From contig NC_090022.1 of the NCBI RefSeq assembly GCF_037176765.1, positions 61,025,209-61,089,208 of the forward strand: DNA of 64,000 nucleotides. Direction: 5' to 3'. Position numbers and translations under genes: made by a program. Shown one piece after another: positions 51,161 to 62,372 of this stretch (position 1 is its first letter; each line of letters starts with the position of its first letter). Origin of the DNA: Anolis sagrei (taxonomy: Eukaryota; Chordata; Lepidosauria; Squamata; Anolidae). The notes under the pieces were generated by a model, which saw only the letters and a program-made list of their open reading frames with translations, was not told the DNA's origin and searched no databases.

Positions 51161-54100
51161 CTACACAATAAGAGAAAAATCAATCAGTAAGATCATTTTC
51201 AGAGACCTACTAATACACTTCCATCTGTGTTTAAGGAAGAACAGCAAAAATGTTCATGAAGAATATATTTATACAATGGAATCACAAATTTTAGAAATAA
51301 GTAAGTGAGATTCAGGCTGTTGGGTTAGAATTGTAAACTGGTTTCCTGTTCAGAGATTAAACAACTGTAATTTGGACTTGTGATCTTGTAATTGCTTGTT
51401 ATTTATGGTTGTTAATTATTCGCAAACCATAACTTTGCAGTCTGGCAATGTCCAAACTGAAGCATTTCCAGGGTGCTGTGGATCACTGTTGTGGAGAGTG
51501 ACATCTGCATTGTGGGGACCATTGAGACATGCAATTGTGGTAAGATGCCAAGCAACTTTCAAGCTGCTTGTTCTTAATAACAGGAGCATCATTCCCCAGC
51601 ACCCCATTCTCCAGCACCTTGGAGACAGTTTGGTTGGGATGCTTCCAGCCTGCAAAGGCAAAGTTTTGGGAATGTCATCACATCTAACTACAATGACAAA
51701 GCAGTCTTATTGAAGAGGCAGGATCTTGACCATAATATTATATTTACTTATGACTTTGTTATTTAAAAAAGGAAATGATTATAAGTATTTTGCTGTTTCA
51801 GATCTATTACTTTCAAATTTGGCTAGATCACCTGGACACCAGCACTGGCCATGTCCTTGGATTTGACATACAGATGCACTGGTTTCTATCTCTATTCTAG
51901 AACAATTTTCTGGGGAGGAGACTGACAGCATGAATAAAATTAATTGTAGAACAACAACTAATAAATGAAAGGACATATTGATGCAATCGAAAATGTAAAA
52001 CCGTCATTCTGAACAACTATAAGGGGAAAATACCTGGTGTTCTGATTCTCTGGAGGAGAGGAATAAATGCTTCCAGAATGCTTCGAATACGGTGCACTGT
52101 TGGAAAATAATAGACAAATGTTTATGCTCACAGTCCCATGAACAGAAAGGAAATTAGAAGGGACTGTAATACATCTTCTGCAAGCTAGTGAGTTCCATTT
52201 CTGCTTCAGTGTCATACGTAATATAAACCTTCAGTCATATCACTTATTTTATTTCTATCCTAGCATACAATATCCATGGACAATGGAACTTACTTTGGAA
52301 CACGTAATTGTAGATCGTACTAGAATTGGGAAGTCTTATATCTGAGCATGAAAAAGTTTATCGGCTATTTCATATAATTTGTATAAAATATACATAAAAC
52401 ATATTTGTTAATATTTGCTGTCAAGTTAGTTTTCACTTTAGGCAACCTTATAAATAAGAGACCTCTAAGAGCACAAAACACATACCAAGGCCAAAATATA
52501 TTCCAGTTGTTTCTAAGCCTGCAAAGGTCATCAAACCAATACCAAGGGAAACGGTCCAGTCTAAAAAGATAAGCATGAATAAATTGATGTCTGTTCTCTC
52601 TTGGCTCAAATCAAACAAATGCATTGCCATTTTTACTTACTGTTATATTTGTAATAGCAAACTAATAAGATTCCAACAGCAAAACAAAGAATGACAAAAT
52701 GGAAGAATTCATCTGGAATAAGAAAATAAAACAAATTCAATTGGTCATCACACTTGAAGATCTAATTAATAGTCTGCAATTTTCAAAAGATCCTATATAT
52801 AGTTAAAGCTGTATATATCAAAGGTTTTGAAGTATGAGTAATCTGATTATTCACATAGTTTTATAACCGCAGACATTGTTACTAACTGCATGCAACATAA
52901 ATAATGTATATAACCCTTCCCAGTGCATTATGAACCTTCAGATTTGAAAGATTTTGAGTCAGCAGACCTCTTATCCATATACATTATGAATGTCTTTTTA
53001 TTATTCACACACAAGTAGAGATGCTGCAGTAGGAACACATTCAAAGGTTGGAGGCAGGAAGACACCATTAAGAAGAGTACTATAAACTTGTTAAGGGCTT
53101 TTAGTGAAAATTCAAGATGCGTAGTCTAACTATGATTAATTATTCTGCTAGGGAAAACTGTATACTATTTTACAATTCTAGGACGTTAGCCTCACATTTA
53201 AAACAAGTATCTGGGGTTGATGATTAAGTCTGTGATCTGATAAATACTTACCATCTTTTCGGATGCCCAGTGTCCACCATCCTGGATGGTGAGGAGATGG
53301 GCAAACACCCTTTTCAGGCACTGGGAAAAACAAAATTTGATTAAAATGACAGGCAAACAATTTTAATGCAGGTAACAGCCAGGAGCTGAAAATGTTCATT
53401 TAACTAGTGGGCTATCTCAGGGTATTTCTAGATGCTGGATTCCTAGGGTGACATCAATCAAAAGATACAATGAATCTCTCTAGTCTTTTCTGTTTTAACT
53501 AATTTTGCATGCAAGCATGTGAAGAAACTATTGGAAAATGTAGAATGGTTGCAAATGGAGGACACAATTATCTCAGTGCTACTTGAAATTTTGGTACATG
53601 GGCTAATGGCAATGTATGAGCTATGAGCTGTCAGTCTGTGGTGAGTTTCCAGGAAATAAAGAATTATAGTCAATGGGTACATATATAGTGCAGGTGATCC
53701 TGCAGATACCTTAAGCACTACTGTCTTAGAGATCACACCCACGAAATTCTGAGAAATGAAGTAGGGTGATTATATGATACCCATGACATTCCAAGGAATG
53801 AAGGAGAGTAATTATAAGATACCTGCATCATCTGGAAGAACACTTAGATACTGGACAACAAGTAAACCTGTCAGTAATCCAATCCAAGACTGAGCACAAA
53901 AGCTACATGCCAAGATGCCACTCCTTAACTGCAAAGGACTGCCAGTTCCATTTACTCTACATATCTTTTCCCCAAGCATGACAATGCCTGCCTGCCCAAC
54001 CACCTACCCACTTTTTGGGGGGGCTTTCTTCATCAAAGGGAAATGGTAGAAGGGGTTCATGGGGACAATGTAGGTTCAAGCAGAAATGTAATGTAAACTA

Positions 54101-57100
54101 AGCCCTATTCAGCTCTTCAGGTTTTGGAGAAAAAGGAGATCATGCTTTTTTTTGCTGAACTCAATGCCACTGTTATCACCCTGTTCTCTTTGCATAAGAT
54201 TCCCTCCCCCCTCAGTGCTGCAAACTATTGCATTACACCTGTGTCAACAAATAAACATTTTGAAATAGCCTGCATAATTAGTTGCCACATATCTTTCAAT
54301 GACTATAGGGTGTTCATTGCTTAGATTCCTCCTCCTTCCCCACTCCACAGCAGTTACACGCAGTGCAGAGAAGAAACAACCAAGTTCTTCTGTTCTGTGT
54401 TGATCAGAGGAGTGGCAACTAGTTCAGTGACTTCTTTGGGGACCAGAGATGGGTGTTTAGCATAGACAATTGCTAAGGAAGACCCTCACATATTTCCCAT
54501 CCTGGCACCAGTGATCACTGACAAATATTTATTTGAGAACATAGTTAATAGGAGTGTAGCCAGATGTTTATAGGAATGTAGCCGAAACCCCCTCTGGCAC
54601 AGTGGGTTAAAGCACTGAGCTGCTGAACTTGCTGACCGAAAGGTTGCAGGTTTGAATCTGGGGAGTGGTGTGAGCTCCTGCTGTTAGCCCCAGTTTCTAG
54701 CAGTTTGAAAACATGCAAATGTGAGTAGATCAATAGCTACCACTCCAATGGGAAGGTAACGGCGCTCCATGCAGTTATGCCAGCCACCTGACTTTGGAGG
54801 TGTCTACAGATAACGCTGGCTCTTTGGCTTAGACATGGAGATGAACACCAACCCTCAGAGTCAGACATGACTGGACTTAATGTTAGGGGAACACCTTTAC
54901 CTAACCTTCCATGATGTAGGAATGAAGGAATTGCTCCCGCATAAGAGTTCTATTCTTCATCAAATTTGCCTACATTTCCCAAATTTCTAGCATTGCAGAG
55001 AGTGAGACATTGGAAATAGTCCACTCCTACAATTCTCATATTTTCTGCATTCACATTCCCTTAATAACATTCTTTGCAATCTTTCTTTAGATGCCTAAAC
55101 TGTATTTCTAAAAGCTCAACTGAAACTTTAAGGTAGTGCCAGAAATTTCAGAAATGAAGGAAAAAAATGATGGATTGGAGAATTCTTATTGAGGAGTAAT
55201 GGCCTTAATTCCCACCCACCCCTAAAACTGCATCCCTGTTAGTCAACAAAAACAAAAGCCAATGGGCAAGGTATGCAAGAATTGATTTTTTTAAAAAATC
55301 TCTTTCACACTTGAAATCTTTTATGAAAGAAGGTGGTGCCATGTTAAGCTTTTATCCCAGATGAATAACTAACATAATATGAGTTAGGGGAATTAAATAA
55401 GACAAAATTCAAGAAGCCCTGTTTTTCAATCTGCCATTTATATTTACCAGTTGCAGGTGCCTCTTCTCTCTTCATAACTTCTGAAAAAAGAACAAGACAC
55501 CAAGGGAAAGGCTTTAATAATCTGCCCATATTTTTATATTGAATGTGTGCACGCATCAGGATTCTTGCCAAAGATTTGAGCGCTGTAAAAGAACTATTTT
55601 CTTAATCACTTTTTTGTTACAGGTTAACTCCAATAATAATAATACAGTTGTATCTTAACACCAATAATAATACAAGGCACCAATACAGTAAAATCCTTGA
55701 TAAGGAACAAAGCCTTCTTTTTTGGTCCAGATGAAAAGTAAGAACCCTGAGATGTACATAAAAAACACATCAAATATATAAATAATCAAATCTATAAAAG
55801 TTAAATCTTCAAAAGTAGCAGGCCAACTGTATTATCTTATACTGCATATGCAATAATCCTTTACTGCAATAACCACTAGAGGGAGTGTCAGGATACTTTT
55901 CTTTAAAAGAAAAACAACTACCATTTTGTTGTTTGCCCAATCTGTTTTTAAACAACTGGTGCAAACCACATCCTTTCATTATCTAACTTGAGCTTTTACC
56001 AAGTAATTCTCCACACATGCAAAAGGAGACTACTCCTTTTGCATGTCTCCCTTTAGGATACATTCAGTGGTGAGTGATTCTAGTGTCTAGATGGTATTTT
56101 GATGTCTACATGTCATAGATATGCCCGCCATGACATGCAGTATTTATGAAACTGTAAGATTGACTTATAATCTCATAACTGATGTGACAACACAGGTTAC
56201 TTAGGGTTTTGGCTAGTGCCATTTGCTGAAGTGGGGAGAAAAAGCAAAAATTGAAAGACCACCAACACCCAGTTATGTCCACAGAAGAGGCAAGGAAGAC
56301 TTGGACCCATGCACAGCATCCTGCGTAAGGACTCCCAAACCCTGGACCAGGGGTCATCAAACTTTTTAAACAGAGGGTCAGGTTAGGTCCCTCAAACTGT
56401 TGGAAGGCCGGATTATAATTTGAAAAAAAAAAAACATGAATGAATTCCTATGCATGCCACACATATCTTTTTGTAATGCAAAAAAAAAAAACCACTTAAA
56501 AACAATACAATAATTAAAATGAAGAACAATGTTAACAAATATAAACTTATTAGTATTTCAATGGGAAGTGTGGGTCTGCTTTTGGCTGATGAGAGAGGAT
56601 TGTTGTTGCTGTGTGCTTTTAAGTCATTTCAGACTTAGGTTGACCCCCAGCAAGGGCCGGGTAAATCCGTATCTGCCCCCCAGGCCTTAGTTTGAGGACC
56701 CCTACCCTGGACAAACCATTGCCAGTTGTGAATGTAGATTACTTGCCTGTCTCACCATATGGAACAACTTCAGTGGACGGATCTAAAGTGGTGCACACAC
56801 ACAGAACAGAGAAACAGAAAATTGCTGTTAGTTCCAGTTTCTAATTTGGTCCGATATGTTTTGATGTAATTACATGGGAGATTTGCAAAAACAGAGGCTT
56901 TATATGAGTGAAATGCCTATTCTTTTGAGGGGTTGGCAAAGTCCACCCCTAGGTCTCCATATAATTTATGTCAGGTTCCAACACCCCCCCTCCCCCCCCC
57001 CCATGTCAATGTTTCTAGGGATAGTGTTAAACTGTCTCATGCAGAAGCTTCCAAAAGTGGCAATGCACAATTTCAACAAGTCACATGGCCCTATCACAAA

Positions 57101-60100
57101 GTACCATTCAAGATGACTGGAATGGGTATCCAATCATTCCCATTTATATTTTTCCATATTTTGGCATTGCTTTGGAAGTTCATGTTGGCCTCAAGGAGTC
57201 CTGAATAAGGACCTGATTCACTGGGACTCAACAAATTGTCCTCATGTATCAACAGCTTCCAGATGAGAGGGGAGGATATATGAAATGTTTTAAGGATTAT
57301 TTCTATAAAAAGTCCTTTCTTGATGACACCCCCACACAAAAATATTATTCCAAAATATCAGTAAATGAAGATGCAAATGGACTCTGGATTGCTGCAGCCT
57401 TTTATTGTGTTTGTCAGAGCTGTAGACATGGAGAGCTCTAGTGCTCTCTTTTGAACCTGTCCCACACATGTATTTCATGGATAATAGGTGTTGTTAAAAT
57501 ATTTGAGGAAGTTCCCTCTTTGCCATTTTATTCAATATTGGTCTGAAATAGTCTATTAGATTTATACAACTGTTGTGTAAGAAACACAGCTTCAATTCTT
57601 CTACTTTCACAAATAGTGACTGGGCTCTTCACAGGAAATGGCAATAGAAGGTATACTGTCAAGGTGCATCTATTAGAACTTGGAAAAGCCCTTACTGAAC
57701 TTCTTTGAATTTACTACCAAAATGCGCAAGCAACTTGCTTACTGATGATCCTGATGGGAAATTCCATGAGTTGTTATAGAAAGTAGCTCTGCTACTTCCC
57801 CATCCACCTTCTCTTTCTACGTCATCCCTTGTATTTATATTTATTGTTTAATACAGTATTTTAACCTCTCTTATCACTGTCATCATGATGACACGCTATT
57901 ACACTGAAAGAATACACAGACCAAAATGAGCAACCCATTAGGAATGAATAAATGAATATGTCCTTTATGTATATGTAGGACCTTTTTGGGATTGGGATTC
58001 CCTTTCTTCCTATGCAGCACGTATAGTAGTTATACCATAAAAACCAGGAGTGCAGAAAATGTAGTATGTGGACTACATGTTGGCACCCAAAGCCATTGTT
58101 GCAGACAAAGCAATGCCAGAAATACAGCTTAATGGTGTAACATGTTGACCATTTCCGCTACCTTGGCAGCCACCTCTCCACAAAAGTCTACATTGACACT
58201 GAAATACAACACCGCCTGATTTCTGTGAGTGCAGCATTTTTCCAAAGCAGAGAGTGTTTGAGGATCAGGATATGGATACCAAGATGCTTGTTTATAAAGC
58301 TATGGTCCACCCAACCCTGTTATATGCCTGCAAAACATGGACTGTCTATAGATGTCACACAACTCCTGGAATGATTCCATCAGCGTTGCCTCTGAAAAAT
58401 CCTGCAAATCTCTTGGGAAGACAGGTGGACAAATGTCAGCATGTTGGAAGAAGTAAAGACCACCAGCACTGAAATGATGCTCCTACGCTATCAACTCCAT
58501 TGGACTGGCCACGTTGTCCAAATGTCCGATCACCATCTCCCAAAGCAGTTACTATACTTCCAACTCAAGAATGGGAAACATAACATTGGTGGACAGGAAA
58601 AGAGATTTAAAGATGGGCTTAAAGCGAACCTTAAAAACTGTGTCATAGACATTTAGAACTGGGAAGCCCAGGTCCTTGAGCACTCTAACTGGAGGTCAGC
58701 TGTGACCAGCAGTACTGTGGAATTTGAAGAGGCATGAATGGAGGGCAAAATGTGCCAAGAGGAAGGTGCATCAAGCCAACCTTGACTACAACCACCTTCC
58801 ACCTGGAAACCAATGTCCTCACTGTGGAAGAATACGCATGTCAAGAATAGGGCTCCATAGTCACCTATGTATTCTCCGCCAAGACATTGCACTTGGAAGG
58901 CCATCATACTTGGACAACGGGGGATTGCCTAAGTAAGGTCACCAAGGCCAGTGTTACAGATCCTCACCGCTTGCCACCATCCACATTTCATTGTGGCTCC
59001 CCTCTATGGCTTTTTGATGCATTTAAACAATAAGGAAGTCAACTGGAAGACCCTGGGGACTACTAAATCCCAAAAGCGGGGGGTGGGGGGCGTGGGAGGG
59101 AGAGAGAGAGAGAGAGTAAAACATTTCCCAGGGAAGTTATTTCTTAATATTAAAAATCCAGAGGACTGGGGAGTAAAACAGGGACACTTCACCAAAAGTC
59201 ATAGAGGGCATCAGTGTTGCCTTCTTTGATGTAAACTAAAGATAAACATTTCTTGGGGAGGATGCATAATCCCCAAATTGCCAATATACATGTTATTATT
59301 ACTGACTGAGCATCCCTTACCTGAATTCCAAAAATTTAGCATACTCCCAAATTGTCCATTTGGGTGACTGAAACAGTGACAGCTTTGCTTTCTGATGGTT
59401 CTCATAATGTGTATCAAATTACTTTCACCCTATATGTACTAAATGCATATGAAACACACATGAATTTTGTCTTTAGACTTTGGTGCTATCTCCAAGATTA
59501 TATAAGTATATGAAAGTACAGGTATTCCAAAATCTGGGGGGGGGGGGGGGGAGGTCTGAAATGCCAAACACTTCTGGTCCAAGCATTTCAAGATAAGGGA
59601 TATTCTACCTTTACTGGTCTTTGCTACCACATACACAAAGTGAACTATACACGTACACAAAATGACCTATCACACGGATTTGGTAGTGATGTGCCTGTTG
59701 GCAACTTTAAAACATTCTGTGTCATATTTTACATTTTAAAAAGAAGAAATAGAAAGTGGTCTCCACAAGAAGGTCACAGTTCATGGTCCCAGATCCTGGC
59801 ATGCAACAGAGGAGGAACAACCAGAGCTTTTCAACCTGAATAGTTTTTAGTTTTTATGCTATTGGTTTTATCTTTTATTGTATTGTGTGTTTATTTTATG
59901 CGTCGTTTTAGAAATTTTGTGACATACATAAGCCACCCCAAGTCTCTTCAGGAAGATGGAGGTGTGGTACAAAAAAAAGTTGTAGCAGTAGTAGTAATAT
60001 CCATGTCCACATTGAACAAAGTAAATCATAATGGTTATTGTGTATTACCTTGTGACTGATTCTCTGTTTCAAACTCTTCAAAAGAGTCATCCTCACTCTC

Positions 60101-62364
60101 TTCTTGCAGGTTGGATCTTTTCTCTCGTTTTTGTTTCTTGCCTGTTAAATTAGGGAAAGAAACACACGAAGAATTTACTTTTTACATTACATTGAAGATA
60201 GAGGATGTTTTACATGCTTATACACATCTGCTAACAATGACAGGGCTGGAGTCAAATTCCAGGTGTGTCCAGATGGACAGAACCTGTCAAATCCACATTC
60301 ATTGTGGTAAGAAAAAGAGTGAAGAAGCAGTAATAAAATGCTGGATTACATTGAGAAGACGATCCCATACCCAGCCCAGGAATGAGTATAAACATCACAC
60401 ATTAAACACATGTTACAAATTAGTACTCTCACAGCATTTAAAATTCTATAGCTCTTGACACCTTTACATACATTGATTGCACAGTGTGATGTAGTGGTTT
60501 GGGCATTGGACTGTGACTCTAGTGATCAGAGTTCAAATCCCTGTTTGGCAATGGAAACCCAATGGTGGCCTTCTCTCAGAAGAATGCTATGGCAAATTCC
60601 CTCTGAACAAATCTTACCCCAAAAAACTCCTCTTTGATATGTTTGTGTTAGGATTGGCATAAGTTGAAAATGACCTAAATAGCAATTGCTTAATATGGGG
60701 CAAAGTCCCCTATTTGAGTTTCAAAAACCACACATTACGTTTCGCGAGCAGTAAATGCTATAATGGCTTCATACAGCAGAAAGGGAGAAAATCTAATAAA
60801 CATCCTGCTCAGATTTAACATACCTAAAGAATTGTTGTATATTCTCTGCTGAAGGAAATTCTATTATTTCTTTTCTTTTTTAAAATATATAATTTTTATT
60901 AAGTGTTCTCTGAAGTTACAGGGAAAGTGGGGGAATATTTGCAAGGAGATAGGGCAGTAGGAAAAGACAGTTATAACAAGAAAAAGAAGGGGGGGAGAGA
61001 AAAACAAAACAAAAAATATATAAAAATAAAAATAAAATTGTAGAGTTCTTCATGACTTCCTGGGCATCATTATTGGGGGTGTCTTCCTTTTGTTTTTCTT
61101 TTTTCTTTTTTTATTTAAACATTTTCTCTCCTTTCATTTGAGGTTCAGTTTAGTTATTTTAAATTATTGTCTTATATTTCTTCTTTTTTAAGTATTCTGT
61201 AACTTTTTCCCAATTTGTTTCTTTTATTGGCGTGTCTTTGTGTCTAGATAGTAGGTATGTGAGTCTGTCCATATTTCTTATATCAAGTATTTTTTGTGTC
61301 CATTCTTCTATATCTGGTATTTCCATTATTTCTTGAATTAATCTGTTCTACTGCCAAACAACTCTCGCTGTAAGGAAGTGTCTCCTAATGTTCAGTCAAA
61401 ATGTGCTTTCCTGTTTTTTCCATAGAAGTGGTTACAGTTCCACGTTGTTAGACAATAGAGGAAATGTCTGTTCTATTTTCTGCATGAAGCCCCTTAAGAA
61501 ATTGAAGACAACTATCATATTTTACATTAAGCTTCCAGGTGAACCAATGTTTCAAATGTTTTTGAAATTACTCAGTTTCCAAACCACTCCCATTAGTGAT
61601 CATTCTTTCTCTGCCTGTGATCTAATTTGTCAATATAACTTAATTTGTGAGATCCAATACTATATACTTAGAAATAATGCAGAATAGAGCCACTTAGTGT
61701 TCCGGTAAATCACCTAGTTCCTCACTCCACATGCAGACAAGGTCTCCTACATCCTGTAGTTATCTCTTTTATCTTTCCTGTACATACAGCTGATTTTATA
61801 TTAACCTCATGACTGCCACTTTGCAATCTCAACAGAACCTTCAGCCTCAATTTCCTCTTGAAATTCTTATCTCTTATCTCATTTTTGGTTTCTACTTGAT
61901 AAATTATGGGGGAAGGAAGACACACTGTTGAAATTATGGTAGGATGGGATACCTCATAACTTGACTTACAAGCCAACCTCTGTTTAAATTAATATATGGG
62001 CTTGTCTCCTTTTAGAAAAAAATGTTTCAATAATAGCTCCTAACTGCCAAACCTAAAAGACATATACAGATAAGTTGGGGGGAAATGTAAAACAGTACAG
62101 TGCCCTTTTCCCTCATAAAAAGCAAACTGATTTTTCCATTTAATATAAGGAACACCATTTAATATAAGGGGGGGGGGGGTGTTCTGGAACAAGTCCCCAG
62201 TGGATACTAAGGCCCACTGTACTGTATTAGACAGGCAGTTGACCTGGAAACACATATAATTGTTTTGTAGGCAGCCTATGAACCATCCCTCCCTCATATC
62301 ATTGATTTACATTACCTTTTCGGTTTTGTGTTCGATGTGAGTCAGGGGAATTTGGGTTACTCAT
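51141..62364 (-). CDS. TMEM40: Transmembrane protein 40, nine coding exons
   Basis: Exons in transcript order (plus coordinates): 62316-62364, 60049-60141, 56747-56782, 55448-55480, 53252-53320, 52641-52712, 52486-52560, 52034-52096, 51141-51160. They total 510 nt, 169 residues and TAA, all junctions in the same phase (one base left over). The C-terminal half KDDEFFHFVILCFAVGILLV ... LETTGIYFGL ... GFRK matches vertebrate TMEM40 closely from memory of the human protein. Two hydrophobic segments lie at about residues 96-113 and 119-141. The N-terminal part is polar and acidic (EESEDDSFEEFETE) and much shorter than human (233 residues), lacking the long Ser run. The motif EVVPYGE matches human EVVPSGE. 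Molecular role is not established. The third intron uses a GC donor. Confidence 0.93.
52034..52096 (-). CDS. TMEM40: TMEM40 coding exon 8
   Basis: Encodes VHRIRSILEAFIPLLQRIRT then P, matching human VYRIHSVLQGFIPLFQKFRL. Amphipathic cytosolic segment after the second membrane span. Acceptor TTCCAACAG|TG; donor CCAG|GTATTT. Confidence 0.94.
52486..52560 (-). CDS. TMEM40: TMEM40 coding exon 7, second membrane segment
   Basis: Encodes NWTVSLGIGLMTFAGLETTG then IYFGL. Acceptor TCTTTTTAG|AC; donor CTTG|GTATGT. Matches human SLGVGLLTFASLETVGIYFG. Confidence 0.95.
52641..52712 (-). CDS. TMEM40: TMEM40 coding exon 6, first membrane segment
   Basis: Encodes DEFFHFVILCFAVGILLVCY then YKYN, a hydrophobic span followed by a basic edge. 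Acceptor TTATTCCAG|AT; donor AACA|GTAAGT. Strong match to human DEFFHFVLLCFAIGALLVCY. Confidence 0.95.
53252..53320 (-). CDS. TMEM40: TMEM40 coding exon 5
   Basis: Encodes VPEKGVCPSPHHPGWWTLGI then RKD, with one base over. Acceptor TTTCCCAG|TG; donor GATG|GTAAGT. Leads into the conserved KDDEFF junction. Confidence 0.85.
53321..55447. other. TMEM40 intron 4
   Basis: Contains a stretch 53823-53928 with good acceptor (TTTGCAG) and donor (GCAG|GTATCT) on the minus strand, 106 nt, open in one frame but out of phase with its neighbours. The tRNA-type SINE is at 54587-54905. Nothing else was recognised. Confidence 0.5.
54587..54905 (+). mobile_element. tRNA-derived SINE of iguanian type
   Basis: The tRNA-like head (GGCACAGTGGGTTAAAGCAC, GGTTGCAGGTTTGAATCTGG, the last containing a B box) is followed by the body GTAACGGCGCTCCATGCAGT, GACTTTGGAGGTGTCTACAG and AGTCAGACATGACTGGACTT. 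I recognise this from Anolis sequences. It is well preserved, so fairly young. Confidence 0.82.
55448..55480 (-). CDS. TMEM40: TMEM40 coding exon 4 (33 nt)
   Basis: Encodes EVMKREEAPAT with one base over. Acceptor TTTTTTCAG|AA; donor ACTG|GTAAAT. Short and weakly conserved; included because phase and splice sites agree. Confidence 0.75.
56015..56046. repeat. Perfect 14-bp hairpin with an ACTA loop
   Basis: 56015-56028 (ACATGCAAAAGGAG) is the exact reverse complement of 56033-56046. It lies in the TMEM40 intron between coding exons 3 and 4 and belongs to no repeat family recognised here. Confidence 0.96.
56348..56704. mobile_element. hAT-type non-autonomous element, 357 bp
   Basis: The direct 8-bp repeat CCCTGGAC is perfect at both sides (56340-56347 and 56705-56712). 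Ends are CAGGGGTCATCAAACTTTTT and TTAGTTTGAGGACCCCTA, inverted relatives. The interior is AT-rich with A runs and no transposase. The perfect target duplication suggests a young insertion. It stops 28 bp from the GC donor of TMEM40 exon 3. Confidence 0.88.
56747..56782 (-). CDS. TMEM40: TMEM40 coding exon 3 (36 nt, GC donor)
   Basis: Encodes DPSTEVVPYGET with one base over. Acceptor ACTTTAG|AT. The donor is ACAG|GCAAGT, an otherwise perfect match to U1, as is usual for real GC-AG introns. EVVPYGE matches the human EVVPSGE, which supports the exon despite its small size. Confidence 0.85.
56960..58049. other. Non-coding stretch in TMEM40 intron 2
   Basis: A poly-C run lies near 56984-57001. 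No exon, RNA gene or repeat family was recognised; short open frames lack coding features. Confidence 0.5.
58050..58940 (+). mobile_element. Non-LTR retrotransposon 3' part with C-terminal zinc-finger-like motif
   Basis: Plus-strand frames in series give KMLVYKAMVHPTLLYACKTW at 58280-58340, LRYQLHWTGHVVQMSDHHLP at 58490-58550 and CPHCGRIRMSRIGLHSHL at 58815-58870 (a C2H2 finger). These are hallmarks of the end of a LINE reverse-transcriptase ORF. Few frame breaks; one of the better preserved LINEs here. Clade not assigned. In TMEM40 intron 2, opposite to the gene. Confidence 0.8.
59303..59612. mobile_element. Pogo/Tigger-like MITE
   Basis: Left end GACTGAGCATCCCTTACCTG and right end AAGATAAGGGATATTCTACC are inverted relatives, recalling mariner/Tigger-derived MITEs of other amniotes that start GAGCATCCCT. 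Inside are ATGTGTATCAAATTACTTTC and a G run at 59537-59552. Target site not clear. Confidence 0.5.
59840..59995 (+). mobile_element. L2-like LINE 3' tail (plus)
   Basis: TTTTATTGTATTGTGTGTTT, then CATAAGCCACCCCAAGTCTC and GAGGTGTGGTACAAAAAAAA are the 3' terminal region of the L2-like family. It ends about 50 bp from TMEM40 coding exon 2. Confidence 0.65.
60049..60141 (-). CDS. TMEM40: TMEM40 coding exon 2
   Basis: Encodes GKKQKREKRSNLQEESEDDS then FEEFETENQSQ: a basic patch followed by an acidic one, typical of a disordered cytosolic tail. Acceptor TTTAACAG|GC; donor CAAG|GTAATA. A LINE tail (59840-59995) ends about 50 bp beyond the donor. Confidence 0.88.
60483..60690 (+). mobile_element. 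Sauria SINE
   Basis: tRNA-like head GTGATGTAGTGGTTTGGGCA and GATCAGAGTTCAAATCCCTG (A- and B-box-like). Body AACCCAATGGTGGCC, CCCTCTGAACAAATCTTACC, and a BovB-like tail region GGATTGGCATAAGTTGAAAA. Full length or nearly so. Confidence 0.83.
60880..61330 (-). mobile_element. Possible L1-like LINE fragment
   Basis: A/T-rich sequence whose minus strand gives lysine- and asparagine-rich broken frames (KKQIGKKLQ-like, WTDSHTY-like), as in L1 terminal regions. No diagnostic motif is intact. Confidence 0.4.
61345..61620 (-). mobile_element. Old CR1 LINE 3' end (minus)
   Basis: Follows the CR1 pattern seen at 9755-10200 and 32398-33000: AAGGAAGTGTCTCCTAATGT, GTGGTTACAGTTCCACGTTG, CCTTAAGAAATTGAAGACAA. 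Strongly diverged. Confidence 0.55.
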
Positions 62365-62372
62365 TGCTGTAT
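62316..62372 (-). CDS. TMEM40: TMEM40 first coding exon
   Basis: Minus strand: acceptor TTTTACAG|ATACAGCA, then ATG at 62364-62362, encoding MSNPNSPDSHRTQNRK and one base; donor AAAG|GTAATG. Because it begins with an acceptor, a separate 5' UTR exon must lie upstream, perhaps outside the window. No upstream in-frame ATG exists within the exon. Confidence 0.85.

Noticed and set aside
51396-51713. Overlapping 105-codon plus and 81-codon minus frames between the last two TMEM40 exons
   Set aside because: No splice sites in phase and no homology; TMEM40 is complete without them.
60483-60560. tRNA gene
   Set aside because: A- and B-box-like parts are present but no cloverleaf was found and the SINE body follows directly.
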